Both the position numbers and the translations under genes were made by a program. The notes below the pieces were generated by a model. That model searched no databases and had not been told where the DNA came from. It was given only the letters and a program-made list of their open reading frames with translations. From CAWEQO01 sp963811225 (GTDB lineage: Bacteria > Chloroflexota > Anaerolineae > Anaerolineales > Anaerolineaceae): 64,000 bases of DNA. Shown piece by piece: positions 16,902-25,590 of this stretch (position 1 is its first letter; the number at the start of each line of letters is the position of its first letter). The DNA lies in assembly GCA_963811225.1 (NCBI GenBank), contig CAWEQO010000001.1, positions 372,001 to 436,000 of the forward strand, in the 5' to 3' direction.

Positions 16902-17223
16902 TTGTACAACTCCTTTCATCATTGAAAAAGCGGATTATTCGAGGATATTCGGCCAATGCTCGCGCAGCGGACCTTTTACAGGCGCCAGCGCCACTGCCTG
17001 AGCAGTCGCCGTTGTTGCTAATCATAATCTAGTTTCCCCATTCCACGAATAGGGTATTTCCCCTATCGGTGTTAGGACTTTCCCTACCTTTTCCTCTTTC
17101 AAGAGATGATATATGTTAAAAATAAAGGAAAAAGAAATCAGGGGGACCGATCGGCTTTCATAGAGGCAATAAGCAAATGATCCGAGGGGGGCAGCCAAAA
17201 TCAAATTGATTAATTGAGGACTA
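16902..17223. other. Divergent intergenic region, 322 bp
   Basis: Space between two divergent genes. It holds the ribosome binding site of the small protein, a small ATAGGG/CCCTAT hairpin (17049-17066), an AT-rich promoter-like segment at about 17105-17130, and an uncommon purine-rich block (17150-17200, with CCGAGGGGGGCAGCC). No RNA gene or riboswitch fold was recognised. Confidence 0.4.
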
Positions 17224-18072
17224 ATGAGACAAACAAAAATGACCAAACAAGCACAACAACAGGAAACCGAAGAGACCGCAAAAGAGGCCACCAGTTGGAT
17301 GGCCCGGGTGGGATACGCCGCCAAGGGAATTGTGTACGTATTGATCGGCGTTTTAACCCTGCAGGCCGCGTTTGGCTTGGGCAGCGCGATGGTCAACAAG
17401 AACATCATCTTGCTGAAGATTTTCAACCAGCCGTATGGGAAATGGCTGCTGGCACTGCTGGCGTTTGGGCTGGCCAGTTACGCGCTGTGGCGTATCATCC
17501 AGGGTTTGTTCGACCCGGAAGAGGATCAAGGGGAAGATACCGGCGGGTTGGCGGAACGGGTGGGGCACGTGGTGACCGGGCTGGCTTACGCCGGTTTGAC
17601 CTACATTGCGATCGAGCTGGTGCTCGGATTCGGGGCAGCCCGTAGCAACCCGGTAATCTCGGCAAAATGGACGGCCTTCGTGCTGAATCAACCGTTCGGG
17701 CGCATTCTGGTCGGACTGGTGGGCGGTTTCCTGCTGGCATTAGGGCTGTTCATCAGCTACAGGGGTTGGACGATCGACTTCGAGAGCGATCTGGAAGAGC
17801 GTGATCTCAGCCCGAGGGCACAAAAGTGGGCTGTCCGGCTGGGGCGGTTCGGTTACATGGCCCGCGGCGTGATCTACGTGGTGATTGGCATCTTCTTCTT
17901 ACAGGCGGCTTTCCTATTCAGCCCGACACAAGTTGGCGGATTTGGAGAGGCGATCCAGGCGCTGGCCAATCAGCCATACGGTCCGTGGCTGGCGGGCATC
18001 GTAGGAGCGGGGTTGATCGCCTACGGCCTGTATGCGATTGTGCTGGCGTTCTTCCGGGAGATGGAACTGTAG
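17224..18072 (+). CDS. DUF1206 membrane protein, three repeats
   Basis: A 282-residue protein with six membrane helices arranged as three copies of a two-helix unit. Each unit starts with a similar sequence: RVGYAAKGIVYVLIG, RVGHVVTGLAYAGLT and RFGYMARGVIYVVIG, and a NQPYGxWL/NQPFGRIL segment joins the helices in each. This is the DUF1206 architecture; its function is unknown. The N-terminal 25 residues are hydrophilic and rich in Gln, Glu and Thr. GAGGA stands three bases before the ATG; an in-frame ATG at 17239 is an alternative. Confidence 0.85.
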   Translation: MRQTKMTKQAQQQETEETAKEATSWMARVGYAAKGIVYVLIGVLTLQAAFGLGSAMVNKNIILLKIFNQPYGKWLLALLAFGLASYALWRIIQGLFDPEEDQGEDTGGLAERVGHVVTGLAYAGLTYIAIELVLGFGAARSNPVISAKWTAFVLNQPFGRILVGLVGGFLLALGLFISYRGWTIDFESDLEERDLSPRAQKWAVRLGRFGYMARGVIYVVIGIFFLQAAFLFSPTQVGGFGEAIQALANQPYGPWLAGIVGAGLIAYGLYAIVLAFFREMEL

Positions 18073-18077
18073 GGAAA

Positions 18078-18147
18078 GAGAGTAGAAATAAAAGCGCAGA
18101 GAGCAGCCAAAATTTTGACTGCTCTCTGCGCTCTTATTTCTACTCTC
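18078..18147. repeat. GAGAGCAG-family palindrome overlapping the DUF427 stop
   Basis: A 29-bp stem (18078-18106 with 18119-18147, one mismatch, 12-base loop) between two convergent genes. The right arm contains the TAG stop of the minus-strand DUF427 gene at 18140-18142. Confidence 0.9.
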
Positions 18148-18448
18148 GACTGCGAACCGGCTCTTCCACAACCACCCGGACGCCTTTCCAAAAAGCGACG
18201 TAATCCCGGATGTGGGCGGCGGCGGGCTTAGGATCGGGGTAATACCAGGCGGCGTTGGGGTTGAACTGATCGCCGACGACAATGTCATAGTAGCTGGCCT
18301 GACCCTTCCAGGGGCAGGTGGTGTGGTGATCGCTGGGTTTGAGGTATTCGGGATGCAGGGCGCGGCGCGGGAAGTAGTGATTGCCCTCTAACACGATTGT
18401 GCGGTCGCATTCTGCCAACACAATGCCATTCCAAAGCGCTTTTACCAT
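18140..18448 (-). CDS. DUF427 domain protein
   Basis: A 102-residue single-domain protein of the DUF427 family: MVKALWNGIVLAECD at the start, then EGNHYFPRRAL, the conserved TTCPWKGQASYYDI block and the AAWYYPDPKPAA segment. Members are small beta-rich cytoplasmic proteins without an assigned reaction. The ATG at 18448 has GGAAAGG about 5 bases upstream; a longer frame starting at 18511 lacks a binding site. The last residues SRE and the stop codon are encoded by the arm of a repeat. Confidence 0.85.
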   Translation of the reverse strand: MVKALWNGIVLAECDRTIVLEGNHYFPRRALHPEYLKPSDHHTTCPWKGQASYYDIVVGDQFNPNAAWYYPDPKPAAAHIRDYVAFWKGVRVVVEEPVRSRE

Positions 18449-18604
18449 CTTGCTTGCCTTTCCACTCGTAGGCTTATTGTACCATCCTGTTTTCGCTTGC
18501 GCGTTTTTCATTTTCGGTCTAAGATGGATGAAGGTTGTGCAGACCTGTCGATTGCCTTTCTCTATTCTTACAGACCAAAGCTCGAACGTTGATCACAGAA
18601 AAGG

Positions 18605-19471
18605 ATGCCCTTTCCTATGGATCTTTCCGAAATCCGTCAACGCTTTCCCAATCTCAACCCCGAGGAATTGTATCCGCTGTTTCCACGCCTCTCTGCGGAG
18701 GAACTGCCCACCCTGGAAGGCCTCAGTTGGGAGGAATCCCACCGAGGCTTTATCGGCGGTGGCGGGTTGTACCTGGTGGCCGAGATGGCCGAGAAGCTGA
18801 AGCTGCAGCCGGGCATGCGGGTGCTCGACCTGGCTTGCGGCAATGCCTCCAGCTCGATCTTCCTGGCAAAGCGCTACGGCGTCACGGTGTACGCAGTCGA
18901 CGCGGGAGCGGATCCAACGAAGAACTGGCGGCGCGTCCACTCGGCGGGACTGGACCAGGTGATCCTGCCGCTGCAAGTAGGCGCGCACTACCTGCCCTTC
19001 CCGCACAATTTCTTCGACGCAGTGTTCTGCCTGAACGGCTACTTCTACTTTGGCGGCAGCGAGAGCTATCTGCCGTACCTGCTGCGGTTCGTGCAGCCGG
19101 AAGGCCGGATTGGGATCGTGAGCCCGTGCTACAAACAAGAGCTGAGCCAGGACCCCCCACCGGAACTGCTGTTCGACCCGCCGGATAACTCCGAATCTCT
19201 GCTGATACACTCGCCCGGCTGGTGGCTGGAGCTCTTCGAGAAGACGCCGCTGGTCGATGTGCTGGAGTGCGTCGAGCACCCACTTGGGCGCGAGATCTGG
19301 TTGGACGACACGCGCTGGCTTCTGGAGCAGATGCAGATCAACCAGCTGGCGAACACGCTGCAGCCGATGCTGCAGCAGCAAATCACGATGCTGCTCAGCG
19401 ACAAAGAGCACATGTTGACGTACTTAACCCTGCTGGCAGAAAAGCGCTACATGGAGCCGCTGGATTCATAG
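18605..19471 (+). CDS. Class I SAM-dependent methyltransferase
   Basis: A 288-residue protein. The SAM-binding core shows motif I as VLDLACGNASSS (about residues 78-89), the acidic end of strand beta-2 as VYAVDAG, and a motif with LPFPHNFFDAVFCLNGYFYF as the post-I region. An N-terminal helical segment (residues 5-40, rich in Leu, Glu and Pro) and a C-terminal helical extension (about 225-285) frame it. The order of motifs resembles UbiE/sterol-type enzymes, but the substrate is unknown. The start could be ATG 18605 or ATG 18617; AAAAGG directly precedes the first, so the second is possible. Confidence 0.8.
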   Translation: MPFPMDLSEIRQRFPNLNPEELYPLFPRLSAEELPTLEGLSWEESHRGFIGGGGLYLVAEMAEKLKLQPGMRVLDLACGNASSSIFLAKRYGVTVYAVDAGADPTKNWRRVHSAGLDQVILPLQVGAHYLPFPHNFFDAVFCLNGYFYFGGSESYLPYLLRFVQPEGRIGIVSPCYKQELSQDPPPELLFDPPDNSESLLIHSPGWWLELFEKTPLVDVLECVEHPLGREIWLDDTRWLLEQMQINQLANTLQPMLQQQITMLLSDKEHMLTYLTLLAEKRYMEPLDS

Positions 19472-19526
19472 AAGCTGGTAAAGATGACGATAACGCAAGT
19501 AGTTATCCTGGCTTGATTTGGCATCG

Positions 19527-19578
19527 ATAAGAAATCGTCCGGCCTATGGCAGCTGCCACAGGCCGGACGATTTCTTAT
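19527..19578. repeat. Loop-less 52-bp palindrome
   Basis: Twenty-six-base arms (19527-19552, 19553-19578) with one mismatched pair and no spacer, centred on GGCAGCTGCC, between two convergent methyltransferase genes. It may act as a two-way terminator. Confidence 0.85.
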
Positions 19579-19588
19579 ACAAGCGTAA

Positions 19589-20218
19589 TTATCGCTTTCG
19601 GAGGGTCAGGGATTGAAAATGGAGCGAGGAGCCGGGACGGTAATCGATCGAGTGGAAGTCGAGCAGGTCGAAGACCTTGACGGACTCAGCCTGAATGTGA
19701 TCGTCGCTGAAAAACGAGAAGAAACGCTTGGGCTCCAGGTAATCGTCCTCACGAATGCCTGCGTGGTCGTATCCGCCGTAAACACCAAGAAAGAACAAAC
19801 CGCCCGGCGTGAGGACACGCTCGATCTCGCGCAAGACGGACGGGAACTCAGTTTTGGGCAGGTGCAGCAGGCTGTTGAGAGAATAGACGGCGGAGAAGGA
19901 AGCGCGAGGGAATTGAAGCCGGCTCATGTCCATGACACGCGCATCGAGCCTTTTTTGCCGGCACAACGCAACCATCTGCGAGGATAGGTCGGTGCAGACG
20001 ACTTGCAGCCCTTGATCCTGGAAAAATTTCGCATCGCGGCCGACTCCGGCGCCAACTTCGAGCAGGGTATGCTTTTGCTCGTGCTGGAGCAGGGAGAGGA
20101 AGCTTTCACGCTCGCGGATTTTCCAGCCTGCGGTTTCGCTCGCTTCTCGATCTTCTGAGGACTTGTCGTAGAACTCACGCAGGGCAGCGCGAAGAGGGGA
20201 TTGATGGGGTCCGTCCAT
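19589..20218 (-). CDS. Class I SAM-dependent methyltransferase
   Basis: A 209-residue methyltransferase-11-like protein. Motif I is LLEVGAGVGRDAKFF (about 52-66), followed by VVCTDLSSQMV at the end of beta-2, the RASFSAVYSLNSLLHLP region and the ERVLTPGGLFFLGVYGG strand. Substrate unknown. It lies 3 bases downstream of the VOC gene on the same strand, so the two are almost certainly co-transcribed. It is unrelated in detail to the methyltransferase encoded on the other side of the palindrome. Confidence 0.85.
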   Translation of the reverse strand: MDGPHQSPLRAALREFYDKSSEDREASETAGWKIRERESFLSLLQHEQKHTLLEVGAGVGRDAKFFQDQGLQVVCTDLSSQMVALCRQKRLDARVMDMSRLQFPRASFSAVYSLNSLLHLPKTEFPSVLREIERVLTPGGLFFLGVYGGYDHAGIREDDYLEPKRFFSFFSDDHIQAESVKVFDLLDFHSIDYRPGSSLHFQSLTLRKR

Positions 20219-20221
20219 GGA

Positions 20222-20626
20222 CTACTTGTCGAGCCAGTATTCGAGCTGAATGTTATCGGGGTCGCGGAAGGAGACATACTTCTTGCCGCTGGGATGGAAC
20301 GTCTCGACGCCTTTGGTCTCTATCCCGGCCTGCATGAGGCGCTCGGCCAGGGCGTGCAGGGCGGCTTCGTCCGGGGCCTTGAAAGACAGGTGGTCGAGCC
20401 CCACCCGGAATTCGCTGAAGCGGTCGCCGGAGGGGGTTTGGGGGTGCTGCATCAAGAAGAACTCGACTCCACCGGCAATAAAGAAAAAGGCGCCCGCAAA
20501 GAGGGGGTTGGCGTAATCGGCGGGGAGATCGATGACCTCGAATCCGAGCACTTCTGCGTAGAACAGGCGGCTGCGGACGAGATCGGAGACGGATAGATTG
20601 ACATGATCGAGGCCGGAAGTTCGCAT
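20222..20626 (-). CDS. VOC (glyoxalase/bleomycin-resistance) superfamily protein
   Basis: A 134-residue protein with both beta-alpha-beta-beta-beta modules of the VOC fold: GLDHVNLSVSDLVRSRLFYAE with the first metal-ligand His, and RVGLDHLSFKAPDEAAL, then HPSGKKYVSFRDPDNIQLEYW with the Glu ligand near the end. Metal ligands are intact, so an enzyme or a drug-binding protein is possible. It is the first gene of a pair with the methyltransferase, 3 bases apart. Confidence 0.85.
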   Translation of the reverse strand: MRTSGLDHVNLSVSDLVRSRLFYAEVLGFEVIDLPADYANPLFAGAFFFIAGGVEFFLMQHPQTPSGDRFSEFRVGLDHLSFKAPDEAALHALAERLMQAGIETKGVETFHPSGKKYVSFRDPDNIQLEYWLDK

Positions 20627-20680
20627 CGGCGCTCCTTATATGGACGCAGAGCGCCCGGGGGATACGTTCGACGCCGGGCG

Positions 20681-21799
20681 TCAAACGAGGGAGTGAGATA
20701 ATTTTTCGGTGGCTTTGAGGCCGTGACCGGTGAAGACTGAGACGATGACCTCGTCCGGGCGGCTGGCGGGCAGGCAGCGGATGACGCCCGCGATGGTAGC
20801 GGCGGCGGTTGGCTCGATGTAGTAGCCCTGGCGAGACATGGCCTTGAGGGCGGAGAGGATTTCGTCCTCCGTGACCGTCACAAACCACCCACCGCTCCGG
20901 CGCACCGCCTGCAGGATCTGCGGGCCGCGCACCGGCTCGGCGATGGCGATACCTTCGGCCAGGGTGTCGCGCTTATCGATGGCGACGGGGCGGTCCTGCC
21001 CGGCGGCGAACGCCCGCTCCAGCGGAGCGCAGGCCGCGGCCTGCACGGCGACGATCTTGGGCAGGCGCTCGATCACTCCCGCTCGCCGCAGCTCGTCAAA
21101 GCCGATGGCCGCGCCGAGCAATAATGTGCCGTTGCCGGCGGGCAGGACGAGTGTGTCCGGCGCCTGCCAGCCAAGCTGCTCACAAACCTCGAAGGCGAAG
21201 GTCTTGGTGCCGTGGAAGAAGAACGGGGTCCAGGAGTGCGAGGCGTAGTAGGTGGCCTGGGCGGCCTGCATGACCGCCGTGGAGGTGTCCTCTCGCGAGC
21301 CGGGGATGCGGTGCAGCCCCGCGCCGTACATCTGGATCTGGGCCAGCTTGCCGGGGGAGGTGCTGTCGGGCACGTAGATGTCGCAGGCGATGTTGGCTTT
21401 CGCGCAGTAGGCGGCGACGGCGCAGCCGGCGTTACCGGAAGAATCCTCCACCACCGACCGGACGCCTGACCGTTTGGCCTGCGAGATCATCACCGTGGCG
21501 CCGCGGTCCTTGTACGAGCCGCTGGGGAAGAGATGGTCTTGCTTGACCAGGACTTCGCGACCGGCGATCTCGACCGGGATGAGCGGGGTGAAGCCCTCGT
21601 CGAAGGTCACAATCTCAGCATCTTCTGGCAAGGGGATAGCTTCACGATAGCGCCACAGATTCGGCTTTCGAGCTGCGATCTTGTCCAGCGGAAAACGCGC
21701 ATCAAAGTCGATATCCAGCAGGCCACCGCACTCACAGCGCCAGCGGGCAGAGTCGAGGGGATAGGTTGTCAGGCAGGCGGAGCAGATCAAGTTTGCCAC
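20681..21799 (-). CDS. Threonine synthase-like PLP enzyme
   Basis: A 372-residue fold-type II PLP enzyme. An N-terminal zinc-ribbon-like section has Cys6, Cys9, Cys22 and Cys24. The PLP lysine is K97 in FPSGSYKDRGA, followed by EDSSGNAGCAVAAYC and the phosphate-binding glycine loop LPAGNGTLLLGA. This arrangement matches short threonine synthases and related threonine-synthase-like enzymes, which convert O-phosphohomoserine to threonine. Related members act on other amino acids, so the exact substrate is not certain. It stands alone, between the VOC pair and alr on the same strand. Confidence 0.8.
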   Translation of the reverse strand: MANLICSACLTTYPLDSARWRCECGGLLDIDFDARFPLDKIAARKPNLWRYREAIPLPEDAEIVTFDEGFTPLIPVEIAGREVLVKQDHLFPSGSYKDRGATVMISQAKRSGVRSVVEDSSGNAGCAVAAYCAKANIACDIYVPDSTSPGKLAQIQMYGAGLHRIPGSREDTSTAVMQAAQATYYASHSWTPFFFHGTKTFAFEVCEQLGWQAPDTLVLPAGNGTLLLGAAIGFDELRRAGVIERLPKIVAVQAAACAPLERAFAAGQDRPVAIDKRDTLAEGIAIAEPVRGPQILQAVRRSGGWFVTVTEDEILSALKAMSRQGYYIEPTAAATIAGVIRCLPASRPDEVIVSVFTGHGLKATEKLSHSLV

Positions 21800-21859
21800 G
21801 CGTACTCCTTATTTTATCGAGGGGATGACTCACGCCAAAAGTGCCAGGGGGCGCAAAAT

Positions 21860-22984
21860 TCACGAATGAAGGGTCACCCACGGCACGCGGGCCATGATGC
21901 CGCTGGTGACCTCATAGTTGATGGTGTCCCACCAACCGGCGACCTCCTCGGCGCTGATCTCGTCGTCACCCTGCTTGCCGATCAGCACGACCTCATCGTC
22001 ACGGCGCAGGCCGTCGATGCCGGTGACGTTGACCATGATCTGGTCCATGCACACCCGGCCGACCACCGGCACACGCTGCCCGCCGGCCAGCACCCAGGTG
22101 GGGTTGGGCGGGTTACGGCGGAAGCCGTCGGCGTAACCCACCGGCAGCACGGCGATCTGCTCTTCCCCTTGGGTGAAGTAGGCGCGCCCGTAGCTGACCG
22201 AGTGGCCGGGCGGCAGGGTCTTGAGCTGCGAGATGCAGGTCTTCCAGGCCAGTGCCGGGCGGAAGTCGGGCGGGTTCTGGACCTCGCCCGAGGGGTGCAG
22301 GCCGTACATCGAGATACCTATGCGCAGCAGATCGAATTGAGCGCCCTCCAGGTACAGCCCGGCCGCGGAGTTCGAGGCGTGCACGAGCGGCGGACGCAAA
22401 TGCTCGGCGTCCAGCTCGGCCACCAGAGCCTGGAAACGAGTTAACTGCTGGCGGGCGTAGCCGGGGTCGGCCGAGTCGGCCGTGGCAAAGTGGGTGAAAA
22501 GGCCCTCCACCTGCAGGCCGGGGAACTGGTGCAGATCGCGCACCAGCCGGGCGGACTGATCGGGGAACAGGCCCAGGCGGCCCATACCCGTATCCACCTT
22601 GACGTGCAGGCGGGCGCGCTTGCCCAGCGCCTGGGCGGCGGAGGCATACTCGCGCCCCAGGTCGAGGTCGTAGACCGCCAGCGCCAGATCGTGCTCGATG
22701 GCCTCGGTGGCCAGGTCACCGGGGGTATAGCCCATGACGAGGATGCGGCCCCGCAGCCCGGCCTGTCGCAAGGCGACCCCCTCGGCGGCGAAGGCCACCC
22801 CAAACCAGTCCACGCCAACCTCGGCGGCGGCGCGTGCGACTTCCGGCGCGCCGTGGCCGTAGGCGTTGGCCTTGACGACCGCCATGACCGGCGTGCCGGA
22901 GATCTCTTGCATACGGCTGAGATTGTGCTGGATGGCGTCCAGGTCGACGACTGCATAGGTTGGGCGAGATGGGGTTGGATTCAT
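21860..22984 (-). CDS. alr: Alanine racemase
   Basis: A 374-residue fold-type III PLP enzyme that makes D-alanine for peptidoglycan. The PLP lysine is in AVVKANAYGHG (about K38), the second catalytic residue is the Tyr of HSVSYGRAYF, and the family motif RLGLFP and the segment VGRVCMDQIMVN are present. Length is standard. The ATG at 22984 has AGGGAG five bases upstream; an in-frame TTG five codons earlier is less likely. It is divergent from an EamA permease gene across a spacer with a degenerate repeat. Confidence 0.93.
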   Translation of the reverse strand: MNPTPSRPTYAVVDLDAIQHNLSRMQEISGTPVMAVVKANAYGHGAPEVARAAAEVGVDWFGVAFAAEGVALRQAGLRGRILVMGYTPGDLATEAIEHDLALAVYDLDLGREYASAAQALGKRARLHVKVDTGMGRLGLFPDQSARLVRDLHQFPGLQVEGLFTHFATADSADPGYARQQLTRFQALVAELDAEHLRPPLVHASNSAAGLYLEGAQFDLLRIGISMYGLHPSGEVQNPPDFRPALAWKTCISQLKTLPPGHSVSYGRAYFTQGEEQIAVLPVGYADGFRRNPPNPTWVLAGGQRVPVVGRVCMDQIMVNVTGIDGLRRDDEVVLIGKQGDDEISAEEVAGWWDTINYEVTSGIMARVPWVTLHS

Positions 22985-23030
22985 GGATACTCCCTGCAAA
23001 GACTTGCGCTGCGCCCATTATCATATCATA

Positions 23031-23137
23031 AGAGAGGGTGGAGAATGGAGAACAATTTGGCCCTCACCGTCTGGAGTTCCCTCAGGGTTTTGCATGGCCT
23101 CTTAAACGTGAGGGGCTGCTCTCCACTCTCTATTCTC
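23031..23137. repeat. Degenerate GAGAGCAG-family element between divergent genes
   Basis: Purine-rich GAGAGGGTGGAGAATGGAGAACA on the left pairs imperfectly with CTGCTCTCCACTCTCTATTCTC on the right, with an inner GGCCCTCACCG/CGTGAGGGGC pairing. It lies upstream of both alr and the EamA gene, so this copy is not a terminator. Confidence 0.65.
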
Positions 23138-23187
23138 GCTTTTGAATTACAATAGACCATTATCTTGACCCAATAAGGAATGTTCCA

Positions 23188-24126
23188 TTGGATTCAAAGC
23201 AGAGTAATACAAGCGGGTTGATCTATCTATCAATTGTCTATGTGGTATGGGGCAGCACCTATCTTGCGATCCGGGTGGCGGTGCGAGACGGCAGCGGCTT
23301 CTCGCCGTTCATGATGGCCGGGATGCGCACGCTGGTGGCCGGGGCGATCATGATGGCCTGGGCCGTCCTGGCTAAGCAGCGCATCAAGCCCAACCGCAGT
23401 GAACTGATCACGCTGGCCCTGGCGGCCATGCTGCTGTGGGTGGGCGGCAACGGACTGGTCTCGTGGGGCGAGCAGCGGACCGAATTGGGCATCACGGCGA
23501 TGATCCTGGCGAGCATTCCGATGTGGTCGGCGGCGATTGGGGCCGTGTGGGAGCGCAAACTGCCCTCGCTGTTGATCGTGGCCTCGCTGCTGGTGGGCAG
23601 CGTGGGGATCGTGGTGCTGAGCATGCCTTCGCTGCGCTCGGGGGCGCGCTCGGACGCGCTGTCGATTGGGGCAATCGTCATTGCGTCGCTGAGCTGGGCG
23701 CTGGGCACCGTGATCCAGAGCAAACGCCGGGTGACGATCTCGCCGATCGCCAGCGCCGGCTTCCAAATGCTGATCGGGTCGCTGGGGTTCTTCCTGGTGG
23801 CGCGGCTGGCAGGCGAGCCAACACCCCACCCGATCCTGGACGCCTGGCTGGCATGGGGCTACCTGGTAATCTTCGGCTCGGTGGTGGCGTTCACTTCGTA
23901 TGTACGGGCGCTGCACCTGCTGCCGACCAATGTGGTGACCACCTACGCCTTCGTCAACCCGATCATTGCCATCTTTTTGGGCTGGCTGATCCTGTCTGAG
24001 CCGGTGACGGGTTGGACCATCGCTGGGGCGTCGCTGGTGCTGCTCGGCGTGAGCGGCGTATTCCTGTCAAATTTGCGAACGCAGAAGCGGGCGCGCAAAC
24101 AGGCGCTCGAACAGGCCGGAAATTAA
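23188..24126 (+). CDS. EamA/DMT family permease (YedA-like)
   Basis: A 312-residue membrane protein with ten predicted helices. It starts with the EamA signature LSIVYVVWGSTYLAIRVAV and has the second EamA half beginning near SIGAIVIASLSWALGTVIQS; the end of that half is VNPIIAIFLGWLILSEPVTG. The NGLVSWGEQR motif after helix 3 is typical of the YedA subgroup. It probably exports amino acids or related metabolites. The start is TTG with AAGGA 8 bases upstream. The DinB-like gene follows after 11 bases. Confidence 0.87.
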   Translation: MDSKQSNTSGLIYLSIVYVVWGSTYLAIRVAVRDGSGFSPFMMAGMRTLVAGAIMMAWAVLAKQRIKPNRSELITLALAAMLLWVGGNGLVSWGEQRTELGITAMILASIPMWSAAIGAVWERKLPSLLIVASLLVGSVGIVVLSMPSLRSGARSDALSIGAIVIASLSWALGTVIQSKRRVTISPIASAGFQMLIGSLGFFLVARLAGEPTPHPILDAWLAWGYLVIFGSVVAFTSYVRALHLLPTNVVTTYAFVNPIIAIFLGWLILSEPVTGWTIAGASLVLLGVSGVFLSNLRTQKRARKQALEQAGN

Positions 24127-24137
24127 AGGGCACAAAA

Positions 24138-24644
24138 ATGGACGGGGACAATTTGCAACCGAAAACGAAAGTGGAGCTGGTAGAACGCATCCGCCAGGGA
24201 CGCCAGACCCTGGAGGCGGCGCTGGCGGGCTTGACGCCGGAGCAAATACAGGCAATTGGCCCGGAGGGCTGGTCGATCAAAGACCACCTGGCGCACATTG
24301 CGGCCTGGCAGCGGTTTCTGCTGGGGTTTATGCAGGGGAAGCTGCCGTACGAGACGCTGGAGATGGAGCAGGATCAATTTTCCGGGCTGGGGCTGGACGA
24401 GATCAACGCAGTCCTGTACGAGCGCGGGCGTCAGAAGCCGGTCGAAGCGGCGCTGGCGGACTTCCAGGCGACCTACGTTGAGGTGCTGCAAGCGCTGGAG
24501 GAACTGCCGGAGGAGGGCTTGCAGTGGCCTTACCGGGCGGTCGACGTAGGCGAGCAGGGCGCGCTGATCGAGGGCATCATCAGCAATACCTACGACCACG
24601 ATCTGGAACATTTGGGCTGGATACGGCGGGATTTTTTGGAGTAG
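24138..24644 (+). CDS. DinB/ClbS-like four-helix-bundle protein
   Basis: A 168-residue helical protein. It begins with LVERIRQGRQTLEAALAGL, then GWSIKDHLAHIAAWQRFLL, in which the His-x-x-x-W arrangement is typical of DinB-2/ClbS-like proteins, and it ends with NTYDHDLEHLGWIRR, where the last metal-ligand His of the DinB fold would lie. Members include thiol-dependent enzymes and colibactin self-protection proteins; the role here is unknown. The ATG at 24138 is preceded by AAAGGG. Co-transcription with the EamA gene is likely (11-base gap). Confidence 0.75.
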   Translation: MDGDNLQPKTKVELVERIRQGRQTLEAALAGLTPEQIQAIGPEGWSIKDHLAHIAAWQRFLLGFMQGKLPYETLEMEQDQFSGLGLDEINAVLYERGRQKPVEAALADFQATYVEVLQALEELPEEGLQWPYRAVDVGEQGALIEGIISNTYDHDLEHLGWIRRDFLE

Positions 24645-24781
24645 GGAGTGGGGAGTGGGGAGCAGTAAAAGCCTCAGGTGTTCTTGTAGTAGCCCCAGAC
24701 ATCCTCGCGAAGCACCCTGTAAAGGCTGTCTGCGGTCCTCGCGCTATGGATTCCAGGGCAAGGGGTGTGCCTATACCAGAG

Positions 24782-24805
24782 GCCCCAGGCAAGGATGCCT
24801 GGGGC
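24782..24805 (+). terminator. 10-bp hairpin terminator with a related upstream arm
   Basis: Stem 24782-24791 with 24796-24805 (GCCCCAGGCA, 4-base loop) followed by a T-rich tail (CGGTTTTCTACTTTTAC). A third copy of the arm (TAGTAGCCCCAGACATCC at 24687) could compete for pairing. The upstream part of this spacer (24645-24662) holds a half-copy of the GAGAGCAG element. Confidence 0.7.
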
Positions 24806-24837
24806 TACGGTTTTCTACTTTTACTTTTCTCAGTTAT

Positions 24838-25353
24838 TTACTGCGTGGCGTACGGGCAGTTGGCGAAGTTGCCGGCGCCGGCGCCCATGCCGCGACCTGC
24901 GCCACGGCCCATACCCATGCCGGCTCCGCGGCCCATGGCTGCGCCACGCTGCGACATCCAATCGGCCTGGTCCTGGGTCAGGACGCCATCGGCGACGGCC
25001 TTGGCGGCAGCATCGGTGCGGGCTTCCAGCATCAGGGTGCGGAACTGGTCGAAGGCCAGGCCCTGCTCGCCGGCGATCTGGCCGACGGTGGCGCCGGCGT
25101 CGAGGCGGGCTTCGAGGTCGGTGGCGCTCATGCCGAGCTTATCGGCGAAAGCGGCCACCATGTAATCGTGCAGGGGGCCTTCCACGCCGGAGTTATTGGC
25201 CATCATACCGCCGCGGGGGCCGCGACCGTAAGCGCCTGTGCCGTCCTGGGGGGTGGGGGGATTGGTAGGCCCCTGGGCGAACACGGAACCGGCGGTAGCC
25301 AGGAAGGCTACGACTAATGCTAAAGCTGCCAAACTGATAACGAGTTTCTTCAT
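24838..25353 (-). CDS. Secreted DUF2680-like protein with Gly/Met/Arg-rich tail
   Basis: A 171-residue exported protein. A standard signal peptide (MKKLVISLAALALVVAFLA, cleavage near VFA-Q at residue 26) is followed by a Gly/Pro region, then a helical domain from about 62 to 135 (DYMVAAFADKLGMSATDLEARL and DAAAKAVADGVLTQDQADWM) of the DUF2680 kind, usually found in heat- or metal-related secreted proteins of unknown role. The tail is a low-complexity run of GRGAGMGMGRGAG units ending in NCPYATQ. The ribosome binding site is AAAGGAGAAAC. Confidence 0.75.
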   Translation of the reverse strand: MKKLVISLAALALVVAFLATAGSVFAQGPTNPPTPQDGTGAYGRGPRGGMMANNSGVEGPLHDYMVAAFADKLGMSATDLEARLDAGATVGQIAGEQGLAFDQFRTLMLEARTDAAAKAVADGVLTQDQADWMSQRGAAMGRGAGMGMGRGAGRGMGAGAGNFANCPYATQ

Positions 25354-25506
25354 TGTGTTTCTCCTTTACAAATAGAAGTTGTGATTGGTCCTTACTGATG
25401 CTTATAATAACGGGGCGAATGGAAGAAACAGTGAAGATGATGTGAAGAAGTTATGAAGATTCCACCAAAATCAACAAATTGATTGGTCAAATGTTTACAA
25501 ATTAAC

Positions 25507-25554
25507 TTGAAATTAATCTCTCCCTGTGCTATTCTTATGAAAGAGCTTTCATAA
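25507..25554 (+). promoter_or_regulatory. Promoter and palindromic operator of the LacI-family gene
   Basis: The -35 TTGAAA (25507-25512) is 17 bases from an extended -10, TGCTATTCT (25527-25535). Overlapping and just after it is a perfect 9-2-9 inverted repeat, TTATGAAAGAGCTTTCATAA (25535-25554). The inner TGAAAGAGCTTTCA resembles LacI/CcpA-type operators (TGAAAGCGCTTTCA). A repressor bound here would block initiation, so the gene is probably autoregulated. No second copy was found ahead of the transporter genes. Confidence 0.7.
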
Positions 25555-25590
25555 AAGTAAGATCAAGAAATTTCTGTGCAAAGAGAGGGG

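Noticed and set aside
16923..17223. Possible riboswitch before DUF1206
   Set aside because: The purine-rich block and small hairpin do not match any aptamer core that I know.
17022..17426. 134-codon minus-strand frame with hydrophobic segments
   Set aside because: Half of it is antisense to the DUF1206 gene, the start is unsupported and no family is recognised.
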